29,312 bases of DNA from an uncultured Muribaculaceae bacterium (GTDB lineage Bacteria; Bacteroidota; Bacteroidia; Bacteroidales; Muribaculaceae), in contig CAJUDL010000044.1 of NCBI GenBank assembly GCA_910585285.1, forward strand, positions 1-29,312. The letters are read 5' to 3'. The notes beneath the pieces were generated by a model. That model saw only the letters and a list, made by a program, of their open reading frames with translations. It was not told the origin of the DNA and did no database searches. Positions within the stretch are counted from its first letter, which is position 1. Each line of letters opens with the position of its first letter. The position numbers and the translations under genes were made by a program. This document shows, in pieces, positions 15,000-25,080 of the stretch.

Positions 15000-17189
15000 A
15001 TGTCTAATTTAAGATTTAAAAGTGTGGAGGAAGCTTCCGGACGCAAAGCTGTGAAAGTGGAGCTCCCCAAAGAGAGAGTGGAAAGCTATTATGGCAAACA
15101 GGTGTTCAACCGTCAGAAGATGTTTGAGTATCTTCCGAAAGAGACGTTTGATTCCCTCGTGAAGGCTATCGATAACCGCGAACCCCTTAGCAGGGAAATC
15201 GCTGACAGCGTTGCCGACGGAATGAAGCGTTGGGCTATTGACAACGGCGCGCGACACTATACCCATTGGTTCCATCCTCTCACCGGCAGCACAGCCGAAA
15301 AACATGATGCCTTCGTAGAACACGACGGCAAAGGTGGCGTTGTAGAGAAATTCAATGGCAAACTGCTCGTGCAGCAGGAACCTGACGCATCGAGTTTCCC
15401 GAATGGCGGTATCCGCAACACTTTCGAAGCACGCGGTTACTCGGCATGGGATATCTCTTCGCCGGCGTTTATTCTCGACAACACGCTTTGCATTCCTACT
15501 GTGTTCATCTCTTACACAGGTGAGAGCCTTGACTACAAGACTCCGTTGCTTCGCGCCCTAAACAGCGTTGACAAAGCAGCTACAAGAGTTGCACGCTTTT
15601 TCAATCCGGAGGTTAATCATGTAGAAACTTTTCTTGGATGGGAACAGGAATATTTCCTTGTTGACGAAGCTTTGTTTGCTGCCCGTCCTGACCTGGTGAT
15701 GACAGGCAGAACCCTTATGGGTCATGAGTCGGCAAAGAACCAGCAGCTTGAAGACCACTACTTTGGCTCGATTCCGAGCCGTGTTGAGGCTTTTATGCTG
15801 GATCTTGAGACGGAGTGTCACAAACTCGGCATTCCAGCCAAGACTCGTCACAATGAGGTTGCACCAAACCAGTTTGAGCTTGCTCCTGTATTTGAGGAGT
15901 GTAACCTTGCCAACGACCACAACCTGCTTCTGATGTCGGTTATGGAGGAAGTGGCAAAGCGTCACAATTTCCGTGTGCTTCTGCATGAGAAACCTTTTGC
16001 AGGCATCAACGGTAGTGGCAAGCACAACAACTGGAGTCTGGGCACAGACAAAGGGGAGATGCTTTTCGCTCCCGGTAAGACACCTTCTGCCAATCTTCGT
16101 TTCATCACGTTTGTGGCAAACGTGATGGCTGCAGTGCATAAACACAATGGATTGTTGAAGGCATCCATCATGAATGCCACCAACGCCCATCGTCTTGGTG
16201 CCAATGAAGCCCCACCGGCAATCATCTCCATGTTCTTGGGTTCGCAGCTTAGTGCTATCCTTGATGCTGTAGAGAATTCGGAAGGTGATGAGAAGATTAT
16301 GGTCAAAGGTAAAGAGGAGATGCGTCTTGACGTGGCTCAGATTCCTGAGCTTATGATCGACAACACCGACCGCAACCGCACGAGTCCGTTTGCCTTTACC
16401 GGTAACAGATTCGAATATCGAGCTGTCGGCAGTTCCGCCAACTGTGCTTCAGCACTGATCGCACTGAATGCAGCTGTTGCCGCTCAGCTTGACGACTTTG
16501 CCGACAAGGTGAATGCTCGCGTTGAGAAGGGAGAGGAGTTGAATCATGCGATTCTTGCAGAAATAAAAGTGTTGATCAAGGCATCAAAAGCCATTCATTT
16601 CGATGGCAATGGTTATAGCGAAGAATGGAAAGAGGAGGCTGCTCGTCGAGGTCTCGACACAGAAACCTCAGCTCCGCTTATGTATGACGCATACATGCTG
16701 CCGTCAAGCATCGAGATGTTTGAGAAATCCGGTGTGTTCACCAAGAAAGAGATCGAGGCGCGTAACGAAGTTAAATGGGAGATGTATACCAAGAAAATCC
16801 AGATCGAGAGCCGTGTGCTCGGAGATTTGGCTATCAACCACATCATCCCTGCCGCTATCCGTTATCAGTCGCTGCTTCTCGACAATGTGTATAAGATCAA
16901 GGAACTCTTCAAGGGTGACAAGTCTGACCGCATTGCAGCGCAGGATCTCGCATCGATCGAATCTATCAGCGAGCACATCTCTGAGATCAAGAGTGGTGTT
17001 GCAGCGATGGTAGATGCCCGTCGCAAAGCCAACAAGATCGAGAGCGAGCGCGAGAAATCGATCGCTTATCACGATGAGGTTGCACCGAAGATGGAAACAA
17101 TCCGCTATCACATCGACAAACTTGAGTTGATGGTCGACAATGAGATCTGGCCGCTCCCGAAATATCGTGAGCTCCTTTTCATCCGTTGA
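15000..17189 (+). CDS. glnN: Glutamine synthetase, type III
   Basis: GlnN condenses glutamate, ammonia and ATP to glutamine. Its 729-residue length is typical of GSIII (about 730) and far longer than GSI or GSII. Landmarks include FNRQKMFEYLPKET, HYTHWFHPLTGSTAEKHDAF, FLGWEQEYFLVDE with metal-binding acids, KTRHNEVAPNQFELAPVFE, GSGKHNNWSLGT (the GSIII form of the NHxxWS ATP-site motif), and NRTSPFAFTGNRFEYRAVGS. GSIII is the common form in Bacteroidales. It follows dapL by 54 bases on the same strand and ends at a strong terminator at 17220. It may be co-transcribed with dapF-dapL or have its own leader; the sequence does not settle this. Confidence 0.97.
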   Translation: MSNLRFKSVEEASGRKAVKVELPKERVESYYGKQVFNRQKMFEYLPKETFDSLVKAIDNREPLSREIADSVADGMKRWAIDNGARHYTHWFHPLTGSTAEKHDAFVEHDGKGGVVEKFNGKLLVQQEPDASSFPNGGIRNTFEARGYSAWDISSPAFILDNTLCIPTVFISYTGESLDYKTPLLRALNSVDKAATRVARFFNPEVNHVETFLGWEQEYFLVDEALFAARPDLVMTGRTLMGHESAKNQQLEDHYFGSIPSRVEAFMLDLETECHKLGIPAKTRHNEVAPNQFELAPVFEECNLANDHNLLLMSVMEEVAKRHNFRVLLHEKPFAGINGSGKHNNWSLGTDKGEMLFAPGKTPSANLRFITFVANVMAAVHKHNGLLKASIMNATNAHRLGANEAPPAIISMFLGSQLSAILDAVENSEGDEKIMVKGKEEMRLDVAQIPELMIDNTDRNRTSPFAFTGNRFEYRAVGSSANCASALIALNAAVAAQLDDFADKVNARVEKGEELNHAILAEIKVLIKASKAIHFDGNGYSEEWKEEAARRGLDTETSAPLMYDAYMLPSSIEMFEKSGVFTKKEIEARNEVKWEMYTKKIQIESRVLGDLAINHIIPAAIRYQSLLLDNVYKIKELFKGDKSDRIAAQDLASIESISEHISEIKSGVAAMVDARRKANKIESEREKSIAYHDEVAPKMETIRYHIDKLELMVDNEIWPLPKYRELLFIR

Positions 17190-17219
17190 TACGGATCAGT
17201 TTCATAGAATCCTAACAAT

Positions 17220-17268
17220 TGTTCCGGAAACCGCTTCTTTATTGGTGCGGTTTCCGGAACATTTTTTA
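17220..17268 (+). terminator. Strong rho-independent terminator after glnN
   Basis: A 15-base stem (TGTTCCGGAAACCGC and its complement) with a 12-base loop is followed by TTTTTT. It lies about 30 bases past the glnN stop and separates core metabolism from the carbohydrate-degradation block. Confidence 0.93.
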
Positions 17269-17384
17269 ATTGAATGTCCTTCAGTATTAGGCGTAGGGAA
17301 GGTTTGGTTCGTATAAGTATGTAAAGGTAAAGGGAAAAATTGCTTTATCTTTTGCAGAATTATTAATAATGATTAATTTCGTAT

Positions 17385-18842
17385 ATGAACGTAAAATCTA
17401 TCATAACAATTGCTTCGATAGTGATATCCTCGCAGTGTGTAATGGGGAAAATTGTCACCTATCCGGCAGGAAAGGATGTAGTTACAATCGATGACTTCTC
17501 CGTGAGTGTGCGCCAAGCCGGTGGCAACTGGCTCCCTGTGGCTGTCTATCCGGTGAAGGTAGATGAAGTGCGCGATACCAAACATCATGTGGAGACCGCA
17601 TCGATGGCTTATTTTGATTTCGACGGAAAACCGGTTGAGGTTAGAGTGGTCAGTAAAAAGTCTGTTGATTCAACCCGTGTGCGCCCCTTATCATATGATA
17701 TCACGCCTGATGTCAAGGGCGACACTCTTCTGTTTTCACTCTCTCAGCCTCGAAACCTGTCGGTGGAGGTGAATGGCGATATTTTTCATAATCTTCACCT
17801 TTTCGCTAATCCAATCGACAAGAACCGTCCCTCGGCAAAAGTGCTGAAAAATCTAAAGAAACATAAGAATCTGGTGTACTTCGGTCCCGGTGTGCATAGA
17901 TTACCGGGCGACACTTTGCGCATTCCTTCCGGCATGACGGTGTTTGTTGACGGAGGGGCGCGTGTCTATGGATGTTTCATTGCAGAAGGCGTAAGGGATG
18001 TGGAATTCTTTGGTAGAGGCGAAATTCATCCGGAAGGACGCGGTGAGGGGATCGCTATCAGACGTTCCAAAAATATTGAGGCAGATGGCGTGATTGTTAC
18101 TCAGATTCCGGTTGGAGGTAGCGATTCCGTGAAAATAAACAATGTTAAATCCATAAGTTATTATGGCTGGGGCGATGGCATGAATGTTTTTGCCAGCGAT
18201 AATGTAAGCTATAACAACGTGTTCTGCCGTAACAGCGATGATTGCTCCACGGTCTATGCCACGCGCAAAGGGTTTGTGGGTGGATGCCGTAATATTCTCA
18301 TGGAAAATTCCACACTTTGGGCTGATGTGGCGCACCCGATCATGATCGGTTTGCATGGAAGTGCCACAGAGATTGGAGTCGATGCCCCTTCAGATACCAT
18401 CTGCAATGTTACTTATCGTAATATCGATATTCTTGACCAGAAGGAGAAGCAACTTGATTATCAAGGTTGTTTCGGCATAAGCTGCGGTGACAATAATATT
18501 GTGCGTGATATAGTTTTCGATAATATAAGGGTCGAGGATTTCCGACAGGGTCAGCTTGTCAATATCCGCATTTTTTTCAATAAGAAATATTGTGCCGCTC
18601 CGGGTCGTTCTGTAGAAAATGTGCTCTTTAAGGATGTGACGTATAACGGTAACAATTCGGAACTTTCCATAATAGCAGGATATAACGAAGAGCGCAAGGT
18701 AGCTAATATTACCTTTGATAACCTGGTGATCAATGGAAAACATATTTCTGACGATATGCCCGGCAAACCGAAGTGGTATAAAACAGGAGACATGGCGCGT
18801 ATCTTCATCGGGGAGCATGTTGACAATGTGATATTCAAATAG
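17385..18842 (+). CDS. Secreted right-handed beta-helix protein, clan GH-N-like (GH49/GH28-type)
   Basis: This 485-residue protein begins with a signal peptide (about residues 1-21, MNVKSIITIASIVISSQCVMG). An N-terminal beta-sandwich-like part (about 22-150) is followed by a long parallel beta-helix, seen as repeated short strands such as VRDVEFFGRGEIH, VKINNVKSISYYG and VSYNNVFCRNSDD. The stretch GWGDGMNV then NSDDCSTVY holds one Asp followed by an Asp pair, the spacing of acidic residues seen in clan GH-N (GH28 polygalacturonases, GH49 dextranases). The beta-sandwich plus helix layout is closer to GH49. The exact substrate cannot be read from sequence. It is the first gene of the CAZyme block, 15 bases before the lyase, with its own leader after the glnN terminator, in which I see no clean promoter match. 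Confidence 0.75.
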   Translation: MNVKSIITIASIVISSQCVMGKIVTYPAGKDVVTIDDFSVSVRQAGGNWLPVAVYPVKVDEVRDTKHHVETASMAYFDFDGKPVEVRVVSKKSVDSTRVRPLSYDITPDVKGDTLLFSLSQPRNLSVEVNGDIFHNLHLFANPIDKNRPSAKVLKNLKKHKNLVYFGPGVHRLPGDTLRIPSGMTVFVDGGARVYGCFIAEGVRDVEFFGRGEIHPEGRGEGIAIRRSKNIEADGVIVTQIPVGGSDSVKINNVKSISYYGWGDGMNVFASDNVSYNNVFCRNSDDCSTVYATRKGFVGGCRNILMENSTLWADVAHPIMIGLHGSATEIGVDAPSDTICNVTYRNIDILDQKEKQLDYQGCFGISCGDNNIVRDIVFDNIRVEDFRQGQLVNIRIFFNKKYCAAPGRSVENVLFKDVTYNGNNSELSIIAGYNEERKVANITFDNLVINGKHISDDMPGKPKWYKTGDMARIFIGEHVDNVIFK

Positions 18843-18857
18843 ACAATATAGATCAAA

Positions 18858-21143
18858 ATGAGAAGATTGAGACTATCGAAGCTTTGGGCTGTTTTCGCCA
18901 TTGTGGCAGTTTTTTCACTTGAGGGAGTTGCGGATATCAAGCATCCGTCGTTGCTGTTTACTCCGGAAAGGGTATCGACGGCAAAGAACGCTATGAAAAA
19001 TGAGACTGCAATGCAGAAAGCATGGGAACATATTCAGGCTGTTGCCGACAAGGAGGTGAGTGGCAAACCGAATATCATGAAACTGGAATATCCGGCGTTG
19101 GCTTACCTTATGACGGGTGACCGTAAGTATGCTGAACCTTTGCGTGATGTCTTGTTGCAGACTTCGAAAGTGAAGAGCTGGGGCAACGGTGAGATGCTCG
19201 CCCGCAAGCCGGCATGGCGCAGCGAATTGCAGATGGCTCACCGCTCATTTCAGCTCGCGATGGCTTATGATGCAATTTATGATCTTCTCACTCCGTCGGA
19301 ACGCAAACAGATAGCCGATGGTCTCTATCGCCTTTGTGTCGAGCCTTTGCTTGGCGATTGGCTTCTGGAGCCAACCCGCATTCATAGCCTCAATTCAATG
19401 GGGCATAACTGGTGGACTTCTTGTGCCGGGATGGGTGGAATCCTTGCCCTCGCTATCAGCAATGAATCCGAAAAAGCGCGTGAAGGGGCAGAAGCCCTTA
19501 TTGAGGTATTGCCGGAATGGTTTGAGTTTGCCGGTGATGCTATCCAGCACAAACCGAAAACATTCGATCGCGACGGCGGTATGTATGAGAGCATAAACTA
19601 TGCAAGTTTTGGCACTACCGAGGCTTTGCTTTTCCGCCTTGCATGGCTCAATTCGCATCCCGGCGAGAAACTGGAGGATATACCCCAGATGGGTAAACTG
19701 GCATCGTTCTTCTGTCATGTGGTTTATCCCCGCACGGGTCAGCTTCACAGCATCAACTTTGGTGACAGCCATAAGAACGTGACCGGAGAAAGCAGCATGT
19801 TTCTTGCCTATGCAATGGGTGAAGAGAATCCGGAAACACTCTGGTATGCCACACAGATAGAGCCTGGACAGCATCGCGAAGGATTTCCGCGAATCTTCCC
19901 GATGGGATTTCTATATACTCCCGACCTTAAGAATGCTCCCGCAAATCCCGGATTGCCGACATCTCATCTCTGGAAAGATTTCGGATGGGCGACAATGCGC
20001 GATTCCTGGGATAAGGATGCCACTATGCTTGCCGTGAAATCCGGAATGACATGGAACCATTCTCATGCCGATGCAAATTCATTCATCATTTTCCACAAAG
20101 GTGTGGATATCATCAAGGATGCGGGAAATTGCAGCTACGGCAAGCCGGAATATCGCAACTATTTCTTCCAGAGCCCGGCCCATAATGTTGTCCTTTTCAA
20201 CGGAGAGGGGCAGAAAACTTATCAGCAGTATCACGGCACAATGTTGCCGGGTAGCGTCTCCGGACTTGTGGATGGTGGAAATATAAAGTATGTGCTCGCC
20301 AACGGCACCGGTCCGATGAGTCATGCCTTCGACCGCAATTTCCGTCATTTCCTTTGGATCGACAATGTGATCTACATTATTGATGACATACATTCTCACG
20401 AGCCCGGTCATTTTGAGTGGCTATGGCATCCGGGTGGAGAAGCCAACAAACGAGGTTTCGATCTGAATGTCACCAATGGGGAATCCTCTGTTGCTGTGCG
20501 TCCGATATATCCGCGTCCGCTCGCATATAGTAATTTCGTGCATGACTATCCCGAAGATTTATATTGGGAAGTGAAGAAAGGTCCGAAAGAGGATCTGTCG
20601 GGTGAAGAGGAGTATTATTCATTCCATCTCCCCGATAACACGGATCGAGTGAAAGGGGTGACGGCTGTTATCCTTAAGGATACTCCGGATCAGAAAGATC
20701 TTCCTCTGATTGAAAGGAGAGAGGGAAAAGACTGGATCGGAATGAGGGTGAAATATAAAGGTAAGGTGACTGATATCTATATCAACCAGCTTGCCGACGG
20801 TCGCCTGATGCATCTCAATTCATGGATAAACGCTGACGGATGGGACACGGATGCTTATATGCTTGCCGTCAGCTATCCGGAGGGAGGCGATGCCGTGAAT
20901 CCGCAGGAAGTATTCATAGGTCATGGAAGTTCCTTGAAGAGAGGGAATGATGTTTACTTCTCTTCACTGTCGAAACTGAACGTTATAGCCAAGAAAGATG
21001 GGAATAAACTTGATCTGAATGTTGCCGGTCAACCTCGGGTAAACATGAAATACAAGGCTTCTCCATCAAAATTGACAGTGAATGGTAAAGTAGAGAAAAT
21101 CACAAAAGAGGGGAATTTCATCAAAGTCAAATTTCACGAATAA
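18858..21143 (+). CDS. Heparinase II/III-like polysaccharide lyase
   Basis: The 761-residue protein has a signal peptide (MRRLRLSKLWAVFAIVAVFS) and the two-part layout of heparinase II/III lyases: an alpha/alpha toroid (about residues 30-370) with NSMGHNWWTSCAGMGGILAL and the candidate catalytic-tyrosine region GGMYESINYASFGT, then a beta-sandwich part starting near TSHLWKDFGWATMRDSW with NHSHADANSFIIFHKG, the conserved metal-binding His-x-His-Ala-Asp motif. Such enzymes cleave uronate-containing chains by beta-elimination, leaving an unsaturated uronic acid. The GH88 enzyme later in the block would remove exactly that residue. The PL family number and substrate (glycosaminoglycan, alginate-like or plant acidic glycan) cannot be settled here; the neighbours argue for a plant or heteropolysaccharide target. 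Confidence 0.85.
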   Translation: MRRLRLSKLWAVFAIVAVFSLEGVADIKHPSLLFTPERVSTAKNAMKNETAMQKAWEHIQAVADKEVSGKPNIMKLEYPALAYLMTGDRKYAEPLRDVLLQTSKVKSWGNGEMLARKPAWRSELQMAHRSFQLAMAYDAIYDLLTPSERKQIADGLYRLCVEPLLGDWLLEPTRIHSLNSMGHNWWTSCAGMGGILALAISNESEKAREGAEALIEVLPEWFEFAGDAIQHKPKTFDRDGGMYESINYASFGTTEALLFRLAWLNSHPGEKLEDIPQMGKLASFFCHVVYPRTGQLHSINFGDSHKNVTGESSMFLAYAMGEENPETLWYATQIEPGQHREGFPRIFPMGFLYTPDLKNAPANPGLPTSHLWKDFGWATMRDSWDKDATMLAVKSGMTWNHSHADANSFIIFHKGVDIIKDAGNCSYGKPEYRNYFFQSPAHNVVLFNGEGQKTYQQYHGTMLPGSVSGLVDGGNIKYVLANGTGPMSHAFDRNFRHFLWIDNVIYIIDDIHSHEPGHFEWLWHPGGEANKRGFDLNVTNGESSVAVRPIYPRPLAYSNFVHDYPEDLYWEVKKGPKEDLSGEEEYYSFHLPDNTDRVKGVTAVILKDTPDQKDLPLIERREGKDWIGMRVKYKGKVTDIYINQLADGRLMHLNSWINADGWDTDAYMLAVSYPEGGDAVNPQEVFIGHGSSLKRGNDVYFSSLSKLNVIAKKDGNKLDLNVAGQPRVNMKYKASPSKLTVNGKVEKITKEGNFIKVKFHE

Positions 21144-21150
21144 TTAAGCC

Positions 21151-23076
21151 ATGAAAGTCAGATATTATATCATTATGTCGGCATTGTTGATGATGTCGGC
21201 AACGGGAGTCACAGCCCAATCCGTGTATCCGGGGCAGCATGTCGGCAAGTTTGCCGTAGAAAACAAAGTGCCCGTAAAGGTCAAAAGTTTTGACCTTAAG
21301 GATGTGCGTCTTCTGCCGGGCAGGGTATATGACAACCTCAGACGTGATTCGGCATGGATGGTCTCAATACCGGTCAATCGCCTTGTGCATAGCTTCCGTA
21401 ATAATGCCGGTGTCTACGCAGGTGTGGAAGGCGGGTATGAGAGCCTGAAGAAATTCGGTGGCTGGGAATCTCTCGACTGCGATCTGCGCGGACATACCAC
21501 GGGACACCTGATGTCGGCTTATGGTCTGATGTATGAAGCTACCGGCAATGAGATATTCAAACTGAAAGGCGACAGCATTGTTGCTGCGTTGGCGGAGGTG
21601 CAGGCAGCCCTTGGTCCCAGAGGTTATCTCAGCGCTTTCCCGGAGGAGTTGATCAACCGTAATCTTAAGGGCAAGAGCGTATGGGCACCCTGGTATACGC
21701 TTCATAAGATATTCTCCGGCCTTATCGACCAGTATCTATATGCTGATAATCATCAGGCATTGGAAGTAGCGGAAAAGATGGGAGAATGGGCTTACAACAA
21801 ACTTATAGGACAAAGCGAGGAAACAAGACGCCTTATGCTGCGTAATGAGTTTGGCGGCGTGAATGAGGCGATGTATAATCTCTATTCTATCACCGGTAAT
21901 CCGCATTTCAAAGAACTTGCAAGCTATTTTTATCACAATGACGTGATAGATCCATTGAAGCAGGGGAATCGTGATTTTGGCACTAAACATACAAACACCT
22001 TCATCCCCAAGGTAATAGGAGAGGCTCGCAATTATGAGCTGACAGCCGATGCGGAGGGGTCAGCCGTGGCTCGTCTTTTCTGGGATGAGATGACCCGGAA
22101 ACATGCGTTCGTCACCGGTTCCATCAGTCAGAAGGAACATTATTTCGACCCGGCAAAGATGTCGAAATTTATCAATGGCTATACGGGCGAGACCTGTTGC
22201 ACATACAATATGCTCAAACTCGGACGTCATCTCTTCTGCTGGGATGCATCTCCGGAGATTGCCGATTATTACGAAAGAGCGCTCTTCAATCATATCCTTG
22301 CCCAGCAGGATCCCGAATCGGGTATGGTTTGCTATTTCCTACCGTTAAAAAGCGGTGCATATAAAGTTTACAGCACTCCTGAAAACTCTTTCTGGTGTTG
22401 TGTAGGCAGCGGCTTCGAGAGCCATGCGAAATATGCGGAGGGAATATATTATCACAACGATGATGAATTGTTTGTGAATCTTTTCATTCCGTCTCGACTC
22501 ACATGGAAAGAGAAAGGACTGGTGATGACACAGCAGACATCTTTCCCCGAATCGGAAGTCACGAGATTCACTATTGATGAAGCGCCTTCTTCTGCAATGA
22601 AACTGTCGTTGAGGTATCCGGGATGGAGCGGAAAACCGATTGTTAAGGTAAACGGAAAGAAAGTAGCTGTAAAGGGCAAACCGTCGTCTTATATCTCTCT
22701 TGAAAGAAAATGGAAGAAAGGAGATACCGTAGAGGTGACATATCCGATGTCATTACGTGTTGAAGCAACACCGGATAACCCTAAGAAGGCTGCATTGCTT
22801 TATGGTCCGGTTGTGCTTGCGGGAAATTTAGGCACGGAAGGGATGGTCGCGCCGGCACCATTCTCTGATCCGACTGTCCGCAACGATTACTATACGTATG
22901 ATTATAAAGTGCCCGAAAATATAGTGACTACCCTTAAGGTGGATCCCGGGAATCCTTCGGCAACTGTGAAACGAATTGACGGTAAGGGACTCAGATTCCG
23001 CGCATCAAATGGTGTGGAATTGCAGCCTCTGTATGACGCTCATCATTGTCGCTACGTAATATATTGGGATTTATGA
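21151..23076 (+). CDS. Beta-L-arabinofuranosidase, GH127/GH146 type
   Basis: This 641-residue exported enzyme (signal peptide about residues 1-22, ending VTAQ) shows the zinc-thiolate active site of GH127: GETCCTYNMLKLGRHLF with Glu347 and Cys349, and FWCCVGSGFESH with Cys416 and Cys417. These match Glu338, Cys340, Cys417 and Cys418 of Bifidobacterium HypBA1, in which Cys417 is the nucleophile. The barrel is (alpha/alpha)6, with GHTTGHLMSAYGLMYEATG in the N-terminal half and beta-sandwich segments after about residue 440. It would remove beta-L-arabinofuranose. GH146 shares these residues, so the family number is open. It starts seven bases after the lyase stop, and its own stop overlaps a possible GH97 start (ATGA at 23073). 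Confidence 0.9.
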   Translation: MKVRYYIIMSALLMMSATGVTAQSVYPGQHVGKFAVENKVPVKVKSFDLKDVRLLPGRVYDNLRRDSAWMVSIPVNRLVHSFRNNAGVYAGVEGGYESLKKFGGWESLDCDLRGHTTGHLMSAYGLMYEATGNEIFKLKGDSIVAALAEVQAALGPRGYLSAFPEELINRNLKGKSVWAPWYTLHKIFSGLIDQYLYADNHQALEVAEKMGEWAYNKLIGQSEETRRLMLRNEFGGVNEAMYNLYSITGNPHFKELASYFYHNDVIDPLKQGNRDFGTKHTNTFIPKVIGEARNYELTADAEGSAVARLFWDEMTRKHAFVTGSISQKEHYFDPAKMSKFINGYTGETCCTYNMLKLGRHLFCWDASPEIADYYERALFNHILAQQDPESGMVCYFLPLKSGAYKVYSTPENSFWCCVGSGFESHAKYAEGIYYHNDDELFVNLFIPSRLTWKEKGLVMTQQTSFPESEVTRFTIDEAPSSAMKLSLRYPGWSGKPIVKVNGKKVAVKGKPSSYISLERKWKKGDTVEVTYPMSLRVEATPDNPKKAALLYGPVVLAGNLGTEGMVAPAPFSDPTVRNDYYTYDYKVPENIVTTLKVDPGNPSATVKRIDGKGLRFRASNGVELQPLYDAHHCRYVIYWDL

Positions 23077-23111
23077 GTTTAAATTACTTTTTAAGATTGA
23101 AAATATTGGTT

Positions 23112-24989
23112 ATGAAATATAGTGTATTTGCTTCCGTATGCCTCTCTTCAGTGTTGATGGCGAATGCTTCTGTCGGAATATTGAGTCTTAAATCACCGGA
23201 TGGAAGAAACGAAGTGAATTTTTCTAAAAACAGTAAAGAACTCACATATTCTTTACGGGTTGATGGGAAGGATGTGATACTTCCCTCCAGAGCCGGACTC
23301 CAGCTCGACAACAGGGTGTGGGAAATGGCTCTCGGAAAACGCGATCTTGTGCAACCTGACTGCTGGATGGACATGCTCGTGGTTGATTCCGTTACGTATG
23401 CTGCGCCGGTTGATTCCGTATGGCATCCGTTATACGGAGAGCGCTCCACCGTGCGCGATCGTTTCAATGGAGCCACATTGCATATGAGCCGCAAGGATAA
23501 AAGCAAATATCGTCTCGATGTGCAGGTGCGAGCCTACGACGAGGGGATAGCGTTCCGCTATTTCTTTCCTGAACATCCGGATGCCATATTCCATAAGGTG
23601 ACGGAAGATCTCACAGATTATTCTTTCCCTGAAGGTTCCAATGCCTGGAGCGAGCAGTGGGCACAAGCGAGATTTGATGTCGGTCCGGTCGACAGTATTA
23701 ATCATCCCGTGGAACGAGCATTGACCCTCGAACTCCCTTCGGGTCAGTGGGTGGCTCTCTTGGATGCGGATGTTGATGACTGGTGTCTGACAAAATATAT
23801 AGCGCGTAAGGACAAACCCTCCACACTCAGTTCGGTGATGTATTCTCCGGTTGATGTGGTGACATATGCCGCTACACCGTGGAAGATAATCATGACAGCG
23901 GATTCTCCGGCAGAACTATTGCAGAATAATGACATTGTTTTGAATCTCAACCCTGCCTCCAGGGGGGATTTCTCATGGGTGAAACCGGGAAAGATCATGC
24001 GCTCGAAGATTGCAACGGATGCCGGACTTGCCACTATTGATTTCTGTGCCGAACATAATATAGACTATATGCTCTATGACTGGCAATGGTACATGCCTTG
24101 CACAAGTCACGATGGCGATGCCACCAAGGTTGTGCCGCATGTCGATATGCAGAAAGTTATCGATTATGGAAAAGAGAAAGGTGTGGGCGTTTGGCTCTAT
24201 GTCAATCAGCACGCCCTGATGAAGCAGATGGATGAGCTTTTCCCGATCCTTAAGCAATGGGGTGTTGCAGGTGTTAAATCAGGATTTGTGCAATATGCTT
24301 CACATCGCTGGAGCACGTGGCTCCATGAGATGGTGGCAAAGGCTGCGAAAAACGGTTTGATGATGAATATCCATGATGAATATCGTCCTTCGGGATATTC
24401 GCGCACGTATCCCAACCTGCTCACGCAAGAGGGTATTTGCGGCAATGAGGAGTTTCCGGATGCAACACATAACACTACTCTTCCCTTCACCCGTATGCTC
24501 AATGGTGCGGCAGACTATACCATCTGCTATTATGACAAACGTTTGCGCAACACTCACGCGCATCAGTTGGCGGCGTCGCTGGTATTCTATAGCCCGCTAC
24601 AGACAATTTTCTGGTATGACAATCCTTCCCTTTATCAAGGCGAGAAGGAGATCAAATGGTTTGAAGATCTTGCTACCGTTTTTGATGATACGAAAGTTCT
24701 CGATGGCTATCCAGGCAAAGGGATAACCATTGCCCGAAAAAAAGGTGATATATGGTGGGCGGCAGCTTTGGCAAATAACGATGGCGGCAGTGCCACATTC
24801 GAGCTGTCTCGTTTCTTGACGCCGGGCAAACGCTACGCAGCTGAAATCTATAGCGACGAGAAGGACGGGAAGAAAAAGAGCCGCACAGGGGTGGCTGTGA
24901 AACAGAAAAAAGTCAAGTCTTCAGATACCCTTAAATTCGATATTCCGGCAAAGGGGGGAGTTGCGATAAGATTTTATCCTGCGGATTGA
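23112..24989 (+). CDS. GH97 alpha-glucosidase-like enzyme (SusB-type, inverting)
   Basis: This is a GH97 protein of 625 residues from the ATG at 23112, with signal peptide MKYSVFASVCLSSVLMANA. Other in-frame ATGs lie at 23073, overlapping the GH127 stop, and 23046. The N-terminal beta-sandwich (about 22-285) precedes the barrel, which holds YDWQWYMP (322-329), GVKSGFVQ (387-394), NIHDEYRPSGYSRTYPNLLTQEG (from 419) and GNEEFPDA. In retaining GH97 alpha-galactosidases an Asp nucleophile follows VK-[VI]; here Gly391 occupies that position, as in inverting SusB. Glu446 lies 55 residues later, matching the spacing to the general acid, and Glu423 is a candidate base. It likely removes alpha-linked glucose from side chains in the periplasm. 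Confidence 0.9.
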   Translation: MKYSVFASVCLSSVLMANASVGILSLKSPDGRNEVNFSKNSKELTYSLRVDGKDVILPSRAGLQLDNRVWEMALGKRDLVQPDCWMDMLVVDSVTYAAPVDSVWHPLYGERSTVRDRFNGATLHMSRKDKSKYRLDVQVRAYDEGIAFRYFFPEHPDAIFHKVTEDLTDYSFPEGSNAWSEQWAQARFDVGPVDSINHPVERALTLELPSGQWVALLDADVDDWCLTKYIARKDKPSTLSSVMYSPVDVVTYAATPWKIIMTADSPAELLQNNDIVLNLNPASRGDFSWVKPGKIMRSKIATDAGLATIDFCAEHNIDYMLYDWQWYMPCTSHDGDATKVVPHVDMQKVIDYGKEKGVGVWLYVNQHALMKQMDELFPILKQWGVAGVKSGFVQYASHRWSTWLHEMVAKAAKNGLMMNIHDEYRPSGYSRTYPNLLTQEGICGNEEFPDATHNTTLPFTRMLNGAADYTICYYDKRLRNTHAHQLAASLVFYSPLQTIFWYDNPSLYQGEKEIKWFEDLATVFDDTKVLDGYPGKGITIARKKGDIWWAAALANNDGGSATFELSRFLTPGKRYAAEIYSDEKDGKKKSRTGVAVKQKKVKSSDTLKFDIPAKGGVAIRFYPAD

Positions 24990-25038
24990 GTGAAAAAGGA
25001 GGAAGCTCCGTATTATAAGATGGATAGGATGAGGAGAC

Positions 25039-25053
25039 GCGAGCAGTGCTCGC
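25039..25053. repeat. Small perfect palindrome in the GH97-GH43 spacer
   Basis: GCGAGCAGTGCTCGC has seven-base arms around one G. No T tract follows. It resembles in core sequence (GAGCA-TG) the larger palindrome at 28391-28434, which hints at a dispersed palindromic repeat family. Confidence 0.5.
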
Positions 25054-25080
25054 TAAACGGAACCTCATTTGCGGGAAAGG

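Noticed and set aside
15558..16190. A 210-codon open frame on the minus strand inside glnN
   Set aside because: It lies opposite conserved glutamine synthetase motifs and has no recognisable protein features.
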